DNA of 64,000 nt from Gentiana macrophylla (lineage: Eukaryota; Streptophyta; Magnoliopsida; Gentianales; Gentianaceae), in contig CM047808.1 of the NCBI GenBank assembly GCA_026214975.1, forward strand, positions 5,817,262 through 5,881,261, read 5' to 3'. Within the stretch, counting starts at the first letter, position 1. Each line of letters opens with the position of its first letter. Shown piece after piece: positions 12,276 through 22,083 of this stretch. The position numbers and the translations under genes are program-made. The notes under the pieces are model-generated. The model was not told where the DNA came from. It saw nothing but the letters and a program-made list of their open reading frames with translations, and ran no database searches.

Positions 12276-13400
12276 CATCGACTTTCCAGAATCAAATTGT
12301 GCCAGACTCTATAGTGGATGCCGTCGTGTAACGTTTTCAGCGGGATTCATTATTGATTTTCAGCAGATTCAGAGGAATTTATTCCCGGTTGATTTCCTCA
12401 ACTGCAACCGTAATACCCGGGATTTATTTTTTTAAAATTTTAAACTCCTCTAAAATGTTTTCTTAAAAAAACAACAATAAACAGGGGTATTTCGGACTTA
12501 TACATATGACTTTGCCCTTAATCCCCAACTTCCCCTGTTCATGTCCTTATTTATATTTTAGAGTGTTCATTTGTCATTTTAAACCATCTCCTCTTATATA
12601 AAATCCTTCTTCGGAATTTACTTATTGGTCTTGTGACATTTAACATGAATGTTTTAGGACATTTGCAACTCTACAATATATGTGTTGCGATTTTATGTCT
12701 AAAATTCAACATAAAGTTTCACATAAATATTCATGTTAATGACCTATAAATATACGGCCCCAACGACATATAAAAATTCTTAGTTGCTTCCAAAGACAAT
12801 AAGTAGCAGAAGATGATAATATCCATATTGGGAGAATATAATTGATAAAAATCAATATTTGGTCATTAAAGAACCTAACTTTTCAAATCAATATCAACCT
12901 CCATTGCTTATTTCAGTTTTACCCAGTCTATGTGCTTCTAGCACTTCACTTTTGACTTAGGTTCTTGATCCAGATTATAATAGCAAAGCATGAGGCAACG
13001 ATGTCATCGACGACTGTGATAGTATATTATAAAACTCTCCATAATATTCATTGCTAGCATAAACCAAATCCTTACAATGTATGGATCTGATTGTTCTGCA
13101 ACCCCAATATTTGATCATTTGATGCATATGCAAATTTATTCGGGGTTTTCGCCTTCAAGACGAATCTCTTCGAGATATTTCATGAGCGACTTAATATCAA
13201 TATCGAGTTCATTTTCCGCAGATTTTTATGTTTTACACCGATCTCTCTTCTACGCCTCTCGCGTAGATAATATTATCAATCAAATTTGATTTGGTGCATT
13301 TATAAGTAGTCACTCTTTATATTAAATAACATCTGGCAGTTCCTTGCTAAATACTGCATGTTAAACTACTTACGCAATTTTGTTTGAATGACACGTAGAA
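12276..13400. other. Intergenic stretch with a small foldback, otherwise unassigned
   Basis: No coding region is supported. A partial inverted repeat with arms near 12634-12665 and 12705-12750 (TTTAACATGAATG against its complement) could be a small MITE. The rest may be the decayed 3' end of the copia element to its right, but no RT motif was recognised. Confidence 0.4.
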
Positions 13401-13443
13401 AATATTTATAAAATTTCTCGGCATTTCTCAACATTCTTGTATT

Positions 13444-13704
13444 TTAAAATGAGGTTTTCTTATCTCCCCCTAATGCCCGGAAATGATTTTTGTTAAAATG
13501 TAGTAAATGCACCGAGCTGTAACATAATGCTCTTTCATTCGCTTCAAGCGAATGACACATTGTGAAACACAATGGTTTTGCTAAATCAACCTCTTGATCA
13601 ATTGTTATTCGTCTTTTGTTTCCAATGATTATAAAATTTAGTTTAACTATCTCATATCTATGAGATTTATGTCTTTTGGAAACAAAACAACTCATACGCT
13701 TCAT
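13444..13704 (-). pseudogene. Copia integrase C-terminal region remnant
   Basis: The minus strand encodes HFRALGGDKK near its end. This resembles the FPALGG(D/E)K stretch that links integrase and RT in many plant copia elements. It lies downstream of the copia integrase core at 15671-16018 on the same strand, with a Helitron inserted between them. No catalytic motif lies in this part, so the call rests on one short match and on position. Confidence 0.45.
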
Positions 13705-14454
13705 TTGTTTAGAATAAATATCAAAATATGTAGCACTATGTCATTTCAGATTCCTCCAGAATCATTCACTATTCCTTTTGGGGTTGCGATAGAATAATAT
13801 AATACACTGAATTTCGTGTTCATATTATCCCCACATGAGATTGACAATGCTTATTGTGTCTTATATATTGATATGCTATATAGTTATTTTATGACATGTC
13901 TTTCGTGATTTTTATATTATCAGAACATTCATAATTGATGACTCTTTTAGAGTTCTTAATTCATCTGGTAAATTTAATCAACACGATGTGTGTACTACGT
14001 GATTCAGTCACGACTATTTAGATATGAACTTCAAATTCATTTGAATTATAATGTTTGTCACGAGAATTGATTTATTTGTATTTATTTTTCCTCCCGCTAA
14101 ACTCGGACAATACTTTTATCACATGCAATATCCAGTTTATTTGCAATAACCCGTGACGGATTCTACATTTTTATGTGATATCCTCTTATGCGGGTATCAA
14201 CAAATTTCATGAATATATTTCAAGCGGGGGAATTTGAATAATCTCTTCTTAAGTTTAACATTTCAATATCGTTTCATCCGTTGTCTCATTTTGGTATGAC
14301 CACAGTAATTTTTATCTCAAGAAGAATAATATATTTTTACGTTCACTTAATTAAATGGAATGATACATCTTAAAATTTTAATTTGAGGTCATTCACTTGA
14401 CAGAATGTACTTGTATAAAATGATGCATCTTGTATAATTACTAGTAAAAATCAG

Positions 14455-14475
14455 GCACCGTGCCCAGCACGGTGC
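14455..14475 (-). terminator. Helitron 3' terminal hairpin
   Basis: Perfect 9-bp stem with loop CCA, ten bases before the CTAG end. In Helitrons this hairpin acts as the transposition stop signal. Confidence 0.85.
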
Positions 14476-14912
14476 GGCCACTGCTATATGATTTAACCTA
14501 TTAAGTGTACATGAATTATGAAGTTAAATACTATTTACTATATTATGTGTAGTCAAATTATGTGATGTTACACAATCCTTTTCTAATATGATTGCACATT
14601 TACTGGGATGTGGCATATTCACACACACTATTTTCTATTCTACTCGCGTTTGAGAAAAATACATAGATTAAAAAAGTGATTTATTGTGTTGACTTTCATT
14701 ATAAAGTTCAAAAAAAAACTTGAAAAGTGTAGCGGTGTATTGAATATGAAAAATTAATTGGTTGAATGAGCCTACGAAGTTGAAAAATAATATTTAAAAG
14801 CGGAAATAGTATTAAAATATGTATTGGAAATATAACTACGACATATTAAAAAAATTGATTTTGGCAACTGCGACGTATAAATAGGAATGAATGGAGTAAT
14901 AAAATATTAATG

Positions 14913-15113
14913 TTATATCTGTTTCCTTCGTCGAGAAGTATAGCCAAATATATGAAATAAAACAAATAAAAAGAAAGGGTGCGTGGGGTTATTTCCGACG
15001 TTTTTCTTCTCGGAAATGATTTTGGTGTCTATCTCGAGAGGGTTGTGTGGTTCAGACACAAAGCAAAATAATATGTAATTAAATTGGGATCGGATACATC
15101 TTAAGCACAACAC
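14913..15113 (-). other. Open frame conserved in two Helitron copies
   Basis: Encodes 66 residues starting MLCLRCIR. A near-identical frame lies at 18878-19171 in the inverted copy, with the shared core FVSEPHNPLEIDTKII. No known domain is recognised. It could be a captured exon fragment or a chance frame kept open by recent duplication. Confidence 0.3.
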
Positions 15114-15670
15114 ATATAATAAGATTAAATTAAGGCTAATATGCAGATTTAAAATTTAAAAAAAAAACCGATGAACAGTAAAATGCATGGTCGATGAACA
15201 GTAAAATGGGATGTTGGGCCGGTGAACAGTAGAAAAGAGATGAACAGTAAAAAGTGGGCTTCTGGGTCGATGAACAGTAAACGGAGGAAACTATCAAAAA
15301 AATACGCGTGCCTCCCCAAACTTTCCTTTCTTATTTAGATAGGAAGATATTTGATTGTATTTATTGTACGAAATGAAATTGTATAACATGATGCATCTTA
15401 TGTAATATAGTACATATAACATTGCAGTACCCATGCATATTATATTGATCACATTTTCTTATAGGAATGGATATATGTCATATTTTTCAAACATGTTGTT
15501 TAAATCATCGAGAAAATGTTATTTAGTATGAGTAAATCCTCCTTTTTTTGTAAGTCTCGATATGATACTCATTTTTATGCATATCTAAATAAAATTCAAT
15601 AAAAAAATTCGAGACTTGGGAGAGCATAGCTCTTTATTTCGAACAATTTTGTTTCAATCGGCTAAGCCAT

Positions 15671-16018
15671 TCATGAGCCACGGGATGTTCCACACCTATT
15701 TGACATGCAATAATCATCAAACTTATGTGATGAATATTCACCGACATTATCCAAATGAATTTTCCTAATTGGATAGTCAGGAAATTGTGCTCGTAACTTA
15801 ATTATTTGAGCCAATAATCTAGCAGATGCATGGTTATGAGTAGATAATAAACATACGTGTGACCATATTTTCGATGCATCAATTATCAACATAAAATATT
15901 TAAAAGGTCCACACGGTGGATCTATAGGTCCACAGATATCACCCTGAATTCGTTCTAGAAATATAGGTGATTCAGTATCAACTTTAATCGGTGAATGGTT
16001 AATAATTACTTTGCCCTG
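15671..16018 (-). pseudogene. Copia integrase core fragment
   Basis: Reading the minus strand from 16018 gives SQGKVIINHSPIKVDTESP, then LERIQGDICGPI (first catalytic Asp), FMLIIDASKIWSHV and IRKIHLDNVGEYSSHKFDDYC, in which LDNVGEY holds the second Asp. It is open for over 100 residues and then degrades. The family is plant Ty1/copia. The upstream zinc finger is cut off by an insertion at about 16027-16355. Confidence 0.85.
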
Positions 16019-16026
16019 TGACTCGG

Positions 16027-16355
16027 CGCCCCTGGGGGAGGGCCAATGGGGCCATGGCCCACGGCCCCTCCCAAAATCGATGAATTTACGGGCCCGTCAA
16101 TTTTTTACCCAATAGCATATATATTTTGAATTTTTAAATTAGGCTTCAATAATCTAACAACCAACAAGGTATTACCCCAGTGGTGAGTATTATGATATAA
16201 CTTGTCAAGTGATCATGGTTCAAATCCTGTTGTATGTAGTTTTTTTGTTATATATTCTTACTGTTTTTTCCTTTTTGCTTACTGTTTTTTTTTCTTTTTT
16301 AGATGTGCCCTAAATTGTTTTTGGCCCCGAGCCTAAATTTGGACAGGGACGCCCG
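16027..16355. mobile_element. Short insertion in copia integrase with tRNA-like promoter boxes
   Basis: It breaks the copia reading frame between the HHCC finger and the core. Ends are GC-rich and roughly inverted (GGCGCCCCTG on the left, CAGGGACGCC on the right), flanked by imperfect 8-bp copies TGACTCGG and TGCCTTGG. Inside, CCAGTGGTGAGTA (about 16178) and GGTTCAAATCC (about 16217) resemble the A and B boxes of a tRNA gene at tRNA spacing. It may be an hAT-like MITE or a SINE-containing insertion. Borders are uncertain by about 8 bases. Confidence 0.5.
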
Positions 16356-16363
16356 TGCCTTGG

Positions 16364-16603
16364 AGCAAGCAACACACGAGAATTCACTAGAATTTAACAC
16401 TTTTTTTTTTAATTTACCTTTTAACGAATGGCCATGTGAATTCTCTATTATACGTCTCATCATTGTGGAACCGGGATGCCTAAGGCGATCATGCCATATG
16501 GTAAAAACATTAGAATCAATAGACTTCTGGTCTACTATGTGATGAATTTCAGCTACTGTTATTTTTTTTTGGTTTAATATAAGTCCGAAGATTGAGCATG
16601 CTG
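16364..16603 (-). pseudogene. Copia GAG-pre-integrase zinc-finger domain
   Basis: Encodes AEIHHIVDQKSIDSNVF, WHDRLRHPGSTMMRRIIENS and FSCVAC, the HHCC finger that precedes the copia integrase core. The open frame continues through the two flanking insertions only by chance. It belongs to the same element as the core at 15671-16018. Confidence 0.85.
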
Positions 16604-16724
16604 TGTCAAGATCAAGCGCATACCGTTGTACTAAAACCAATTGGTAGTAGTAAATGTCCTACTATATTTCTTTATAGTATATATTTCTTTTATAGATTCA
16701 AGAGTGTGGGAATCTCTCCCAGCA
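16604..16724 (-). repeat. TRIM 3' LTR
   Basis: 121 bp, starting TGTCAAGATCAAGC on the plus strand and ending CCCAGCA. It differs from the other copy by a few substitutions. Confidence 0.85.
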
Positions 16725-16740
16725 CCCGCCCCCCCCCTCA

Positions 16741-16852
16741 AGTGTGGGCAATCTGTCCCAACACATGCACAATTTTCATTTAAGAATGTGGGCAATATCT
16801 CCCAAAACCCTCTCAAGTGTGGGCAATCTCTCCTAACACTTGCACAATTTTT
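16741..16852. repeat. Three copies of the LTR tail motif inside the TRIM
   Basis: AAGTGTGGGCAATCTGTCCC and two variants occur in tandem, each resembling the LTR tail GAGTGTGGGAATCTCTCCC. They make up most of the internal region. Confidence 0.75.
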
Positions 16853-16906
16853 TTTAATTAATGTTCCGACCAGGGTTCGACCTCATGACCTCTGGCCCCG
16901 ATACCA

Positions 16907-17027
16907 TGTCAAGATCAAGCATATACCGTTGTACTAAAATCAATTGGTTGTAGTAAATGTGCTACTATATTTCTTTATAGTATATATTTCTTTTATAGAT
17001 TCAAGAGTGTGAGAATCTCTCCCAACA
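16907..17027 (-). repeat. TRIM 5' LTR
   Basis: 121 bp, plus strand TGTCAAGATCAAGC to CCCAACA. The primer site for initiator tRNA-Met abuts it at 16892-16906. Confidence 0.85.
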
Positions 17028-17032
17028 TGCAG

Positions 17033-17749
17033 CTTTTCTAATAAACATTTCTGTCTAGAAATTATATTTGTAATGAATAAATATTCATCACTGAACAATT
17101 TTATTTCAATGGCTCTTTTGAAGCCTTATAGAAAAATAGTTTTTGCATACATTATTGCTTCTCCCATTTTTTTTAATTGTGATTTTTCATGGTATAACAT
17201 GCGTTGTCGCACTCTCGATGATTCAAATGTTGTCATCATCTTTAATCAGTCTCAAGTTTCATCTTCCATTTATGTGAATTTATATTCACTTTAAGCCAGT
17301 CAAAGGCTATTCTTGGATTTCATGTCTATATATATATATATATACTTTCAAAATATTGATCATCTTTATATGATCATATATATATAATTTTCGATTGATA
17401 TCATCAATGTCACTAGTATCAAAATACTTATAGTATAATCATACAAAAAATTAATATGAATTGAAACAGATAAAAAAATTTATATCAATACTTACCGCAA
17501 GCAATATACCCGAGATTAATACTTACCACAAGCAATATGAAATTTTCGAGACTGCCAAAATTGTATTATTATCTTGGTTGTCTCCCATGATTTTGCAATA
17601 TCCCAATAGATCGAGTACTTGTGGTATTCAACTATCAAGTGGACACCAACATGCCTCTTCTTTGAAATCTTCATTGTTGATTTTTAGGCCTTCGTAGTTT
17701 TCTTCCAAAAACTTCATAAGATTTTCCAATCAGTGATAGAGTCTCGTGC
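17033..17749 (-). pseudogene. Copia gag/leader region, decayed
   Basis: Same strand as the copia integrase and upstream of it. No intact gag frame or zinc knuckle is seen. At 17739-17757 the minus strand reads CGTTATCAGCACGAGACTC, a string often found at the LTR/leader junction of plant copia elements. Assignment is by position. Confidence 0.4.
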
Positions 17750-17936
17750 TGATAACGTTTTATGAAATAATCGAAAGAAAACAAAATTACAAGAACAAAT
17801 ATATAGACAAAAAGAAAGAATGGAATTTTCTTATTACTTCATATCAACTTCTCTACCAACTCAATTACAAAAGTGAGATATATATATATATATATATATA
17901 CACTACACGATGGAGATGAACCAATTCATATGTAAC
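17750..17936 (-). repeat. Possible copia 5' LTR
   Basis: Minus strand TGTTACATATGAATTGG to CGTTATCA gives TG...CA ends next to the leader motif. A (TA)n run (17880-17900) could serve as the TATA region. Only 187 bp, short for copia, and no partner LTR was found. Confidence 0.35.
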
Positions 17937-18394
17937 ACTTAATATTGTAACTTAGGACTCTTTATCTTTCATAACCATCATCTATTAACTCTTGGAATAA
18001 ACCATATTGATAGATATTCACTAAATTATTATTTCATATCATTTAGAAGAATATCTCTTTTTGTGGAATCTGAATAAAATCGATGCAACAAATATTTTTT
18101 TATTACTTTTTATGTTTAATATAGTTATTTGCTTTTTGTGCTATTTGTGTATTTTTGACAAAATATTTCAATATTACCCCGGTGTGGGAAAAGGAGTTGC
18201 AAGTCACTTGTTAAATTTTATGTTACACTTTGTGTCGCGGCAAAAAGAAAATAAAGATACCTCATTCAGTCACCAACACATAAAATGAAGAAAAAATGCA
18301 TACACCAAAATTTATTCTTTTTTTTTTTTTTTTGAGAGAAACCAAAATTTATTCTACGCATTATATATATATATATATATATATCAGCTAGCTA
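17937..18394. other. Intergenic AT-rich DNA with poly-T and (TA)n
   Basis: No gene is supported. It holds a T-tract at 18318-18332 and a (TA)n run at 18363-18384 next to the FT pseudogene fragment. Confidence 0.6.
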
Positions 18395-18590
18395 TAGAAT
18401 AATAAATGATCAAAAGTTCTGGCGCCATCCTGGTGTGCGCGAAACCATCTGAAGCCCTAACATGAAAACGATACAATGAATTTCCATTGATGGCCATGCA
18501 ACATATTAATTGGGTTTGTATTTCTTGGTGGTAAGAGTTCCTGTGCATAGCTAGTGATCGAAAACCGTAAGTCAGAATGTGGTTGGGAGT
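18395..18590 (-). pseudogene. FT-like (PEBP) exon 4 fragment with part of intron 3
   Basis: The minus strand encodes EIHCIVFM, a gap, LGLQMVSRTPGWRQNF and then a stop. This aligns with [27 protein letters not shown] of the intact FT-like gene at 54294. The homology continues into the upstream intron (CATGCAACATATTAA in both). The exon's first 35 or so bases are deleted, FHQ is missing and the frame ends where FNTKDFAE should follow. It is a dead duplicate of FT, truncated at a (TA)n run on one side and at a Helitron 5' end on the other. Confidence 0.8.
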
Positions 18591-18594
18591 AGTA

Positions 18595-18697
18595 TCTCTT
18601 CTCTCTATATAATAAGAAGACAAGAGTGTGTGAGGGAGTGATACTTGTTTTTTTTGATTGGTTCCTATTTTTTACTGTTCATCGGCCCAAAAGCCTA

Positions 18698-18733
<36 letters not shown>

Positions 18734-19160
18734 CTGTTCATCTTCTATTACTGTTCATTGGTCCAACGGCCCATCTTTATTCACTGTTCATCGACCATGC
18801 ATTTTACTGTTCATCATTTTTTTTTTTAATTAATTTTTTTTAATCTGTATATTAGGCTTAATTTAATCTTATTATGTGTGTTGTGCTTAAGATGTATCCG
18901 ATTCCAATTTAATTACATATTATTTTGCTTTGTGTCTGAACCACACAACCCTCTCGAGATAGACACCAAAATAATTACCGAGAAGAAAAATGGATCGGAA
19001 ACAACCCCACGCACCCCTTCTTTTTATTTGTTTTATTTTATATATTTGGCTATACTTCTCGACGAAGGAAACAAACATAACATTAATATTTTATTACTCC
19101 ATCCATTCCTATTTATATGTCGCAGTTGCCGAAATCAATTTTTTTTAAATATGAAATCCG
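18595..19160 (+). mobile_element. Helitron 5' part, inverted relative to 14441-15347
   Basis: Starts TCTCTTCTCTC after an A, and is the reverse complement of about 14820-15347, including the TACTGTTCATC words (18676-18815). A T-homopolymer (18701-18733) interrupts it. The 3' hairpin end is absent, as this copy joins an oppositely oriented one at about 19160-19290. Confidence 0.68.
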
Positions 19161-19204
19161 ATGAACAGTAAAAAAAAAAAAAAAAAGGGCTGCTGGGCCG
19201 ATGA

Positions 19205-19863
19205 ACATGAATTAAATGGGTTATGAAGTTAAATACTATTTTCTATATGAGTTAGATACACAAAAATGGGATGTTGTAGTATTTCTTTATATGATTTAAC
19301 CTATTAAGATATCATGAATTATGAAGTTAAATACTATTTACTATATTATGTGTGTCAAATTGTATGATGTCACACAATCCTTTTCTAATATTATTGCACA
19401 TTTACTGGGCTGTGGCATATCCACACACACTATTTTCTATTCTGCTCGCGTTTGAGAAAAATACATAGATTAAAAAAGTGATTTATTATGTTGACTTTCA
19501 TATAAAGTTCAAAAAATTCTTGAAAAGTGTAGCGGTGTATTGAATATGAAAAATTAATTGGTTGAATGAGCCTACGAAGTTGAAAAGTAATATTTAAAAG
19601 CGGAAATAGTATTAAAATATGTATTAGAAATGTAACTACGACATATTACAAAAAAAATTTGATTTTGGCAACTGCAACATATAAATAAGAATGGATGGAG
19701 TAATAAAATATTAATGTTATATCTATTACCTTCGTCGAGAAGTATAGCCAAATATATAAAATAAAACAAATAAAAAGAAGGGGTGCGTGAGGTTGTTTCC
19801 GATCCGTTTTTCTTCTCGGTAATGATTTTGGTGTCTATCTCGAGAGGGTTGTGTAGTTCAGAT
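19205..19863 (-). mobile_element. Helitron-derived copy, same strand as 14441-15347, truncated
   Basis: 19288-19863 repeats 14484-15060 directly with small differences. With 18595-19160 it forms a large inverted repeat. Homology stops abruptly at 19863 in the middle of the conserved frame. The 3' hairpin is missing. Confidence 0.68.
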
Positions 19864-20415
19864 GGCTGTCGTACAAGCCCCTACCCTCTTATCCTCTACC
19901 TCTTCCTTTCCTCTTTCTTTCGATCTATTAACCATCTCGATTGCCGAAGGGAGATCGACGTAAAATGTTTTATTCTTCATTGTGGCGCTTAAAAATTGCG
20001 TTCTGAACGGTTCGTTACATGCTACATTTCTTGGTATTTAATATCGTCAAATAAGTTAAAACTTATAGAATGGGCACGCCGTTAGTTAGTTTTAGTGTGA
20101 ATAAAGACCAATTTTTACTAATACTATGGTAAATGTATTTTATTGATGAATGTTAAATGTAGTTTGGAACTTTTGTTTTTTGTATCAGGTGTCTATGTAA
20201 GTAAGTCGAAAACATTTGTCTAATTGTCGCCATGTTAAATAATTGACATCATAATTTGTTGTATAATATCAATGCCGGCTAAATTTCGTCATTTATATTG
20301 TGTTGTACTTAAAATGTGTGGAGTGATATTGTAGTTAAAATGTTTTTATATTTAATAGTTTTTGACATTAAGGTAAACATCTAAGATGCGGTGACTCAGT
20401 CGTTCTGAAAGACTG
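19864..20415. other. Intergenic, unassigned
   Basis: AT-rich DNA with no supported gene, terminal repeats or RNA. Confidence 0.6.
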
Positions 20416-20423
20416 CTTTTACT

Positions 20424-20982
20424 GGGCGCCCCATGGGTAGGCGAGACGGGCGACGCCCCAGGCCCATGATATAAGGGGGCCACATGTATATGTATTATAA
20501 TAGTGCAAAGTTTATATAAAATGACCTAATTGACTCTTGTCAATGACAATTTACGTTTTTTTTTTTTTTTTTTTTTTTTAAACTTTTTATTGTAATGAAG
20601 TGTGAATTTACCATTAAACATTTTGTGAAATAATATTTCAAAAGAAAATACCCTATCACCGACATCCTATTTCCTGTTTTTTTTTTTTTTCTTTTTTTTC
20701 TGCTCATCTGATACGCTTAAAAAAGTTTTCCACAATTTAACCTACCATCTCATGTCTCTCCTATGTCTGCTTTCACTACCCATTGCATGCACGGCTCGTG
20801 GCCTTCGTTCATGTATTGTTTTTAGCAAACTTTATTTCAAAAAAACATGGTGAAGAACCTCAAAAACAATAGCAATGGTTAAGAGTGATCACAAAGCAAT
20901 AACAACAAGCAACATACATTTTAAAAAAGGACATTTATTTTAACCTTGCCCCGGGCCCATTAAACATCAGGAACGGCCCTGG
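20424..20982. mobile_element. hAT-like non-autonomous element
   Basis: Flanked by 8-bp copies CTTTTACT (20416-20423) and TTTTTACT (20983-20990), the duplication size of hAT elements. Its left end (GGGCGCC...GGCGAGACGGGCGACGCCCC) matches the inverted end at 26150-26208, which finishes CAGGGCCGGCC. The right end reads as CCAGGGCCGTTCC on the opposite strand. It has no transposase; T-tracts lie inside. Confidence 0.65.
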
Positions 20983-20990
20983 TTTTTACT

Positions 20991-21349
20991 AGTTTAATTA
21001 ATAAAATCAATATTTATTTATATGTATATCTATATGTATGATAATATTTTTCCTAATGGTCTTATGGTGATACTGAAGCAACAACACATCATTTATTTTT
21101 GTACTTATTTGGGAACCTTTTCCTCACAGCACTCACCATTCTCACTCAACATAAATAAGAATGTGGCTGATTATTCTGACCTAATTCCAGTTAGGATTTA
21201 ACTGTTTTCTAGTTCCAATTTTGGCCAGAAAGCTTATTTCGCACATTCTGACCCAAATTCGGACAGAAAAAAAATCAATATTCTGCCTATATTTGGGTCT
21301 GAATAAATATTCACGAAAATTTGAAGGATAAATTGGAAAAAATATATGT
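20991..21349. other. Intergenic, unassigned
   Basis: No gene seen. Contains the words TTCTGACC and TTTGGGTCTG/AAATTCGGACAG that could form a weak inverted repeat near 21175-21305. Confidence 0.45.
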
Positions 21350-21599
21350 TGTTAGAAGATTATGATAATTAATTAAGTTTTATTATTACCTAAGGCTATG
21401 TCAGCCATGTTTATTTCCCACTTTCGCATGTTCCCATTACTAGAGTAGTTGTTGTTGGTTAAAGCCATGATCCCATGTTTTCTATTTTTTAGGAAGTGAC
21501 TTAGTGGTTAGTTTTCTACTAATTGTATATATATGCTTGTTCTATCAATGAAATTATCAAGTTTTTCCCCAAAACTATCTCTTCCATAAAAAGTTATCA
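21350..21599 (+). repeat. Copia 5' LTR
   Basis: Starts TGTTAGAAGATTATG and ends AAGTTATCA. One base later comes TGATATCAGAGCC (21601-21613), one change from the initiator tRNA-Met primer site TGGTATCAGAGCC. Gag starts 40 bases further on. Confidence 0.72.
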
Positions 21600-21642
21600 G
21601 TGATATCAGAGCCATATTCTTAACAGCAGTTGGAGAAAGATC

Positions 21643-22040
21643 CATGGCCGAAACAAATTTTGTTCAGGCTTCCATCCCAAGGTTTGATGGACAACATTAC
21701 ACTGGAGCATGTTAATGGAGAACTTCATGCATTCTAAGGAGTACTGGACCATCATTGAGCAAGGAGTGATTGAACCAGGAGGCAATCCACCCCCAACTGA
21801 GGCTCAGAGAGCAGATTTTGAGAGCAGAAAACTCAAAGATCTGAAAGCCAAGAACTATCTGTTTCAAGTAATAGATAGAGTCATCTTGGAGACAATTCTC
21901 AGCAAGGAGTCATCAAAGGATATTTAGGATTCAACGAAGAGGAAGTACCAAGAAAATGCCAGAGTGAAGAGATCACAACTATAGGCCTTAAGAAGAGACT
22001 TTGAAACCCTACAAATGCCAGAGTGAAGAGATCACAACTA
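21643..22040 (+). pseudogene. Copia gag, broken
   Basis: Starts MAETNFVQASIPRFDGQHYTGA, shifts frame, then continues MLMENFMHSKEYWTIIEQ, TEAQRADFESRKLKDLKAKN and VIDRVILETILSKESSKDI before a stop at 21925. This is the UBN2-type gag of plant Ty1/copia. The expected next part (YQENARVKRSQL) is present but scrambled by duplicated blocks at 21915-22083. No pol follows: a gypsy LTR fragment replaces it. Confidence 0.85.
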
Positions 22041-22083
22041 CAGGCCTTAAGGATATTTAGGATTCAACGAAGAGGAAGTACCA

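Larger units (their letters stand above)
14441..15347 (-). mobile_element. Non-autonomous Helitron with both termini
   Basis: On the minus strand it begins TCTTCCTATC at 15347 and ends CTAG at 14441-14444, with the expected flanking A on the 5' side and T on the 3' side in element orientation (T15348/A14440 on the plus strand). A perfect 9-bp stem with a 3-base loop (GCACCGTGC and GCACGGTGC, 14455-14475) lies about 10 bases inside the 3' end, the Helitron hallmark. No Rep/helicase gene is present, so transposition would need a helper. Four copies of GATGAACAGTA-type words lie near its 5' end (15167-15290). Confidence 0.82.
16604..17027 (-). mobile_element. TRIM: miniature LTR retrotransposon without genes
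   Basis: Two 121-bp direct repeats (16604-16724 and 16907-17027) with TG...CA ends flank only 182 bp. On the minus strand the right repeat is followed at once by TGGTATCGGGGCC, a near match to the initiator tRNA-Met primer site. The left repeat is preceded by a G-rich polypurine tract (16725-16739). Flanks TGCTG (16599-16603) and TGCAG (17028-17032) are a target duplication with one change. Size and lack of coding match the TRIM class. Confidence 0.85.
12440..17936 (-). mobile_element. Decayed Ty1/copia retrotransposon with nested insertions
   Basis: On the minus strand, in order, are a possible 5' LTR (17936-17750), a gag/leader region, the GAG-pre-integrase zinc finger (16640-16300), the integrase core (16018-15671) and an integrase-RT linker (13704-13444). 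INT before RT is the copia order. Three later insertions interrupt it: a TRIM at 16604-17027, a short element at about 16027-16355 and a Helitron at 14441-15347. RT and RNase H are not recognisable and no 3' LTR was found. The left limit is approximate. Confidence 0.62.

Noticed and set aside
12300..12420. Retroviral protease fragment (GCRRVTFSAG...)
   Set aside because: The resemblance is faint, without a D(T/S)GA motif or a following frame.
18626..18843. Three overlapping plus-strand frames rich in Phe
   Set aside because: They are translations of the T-homopolymer at 18701-18733 in three frames.
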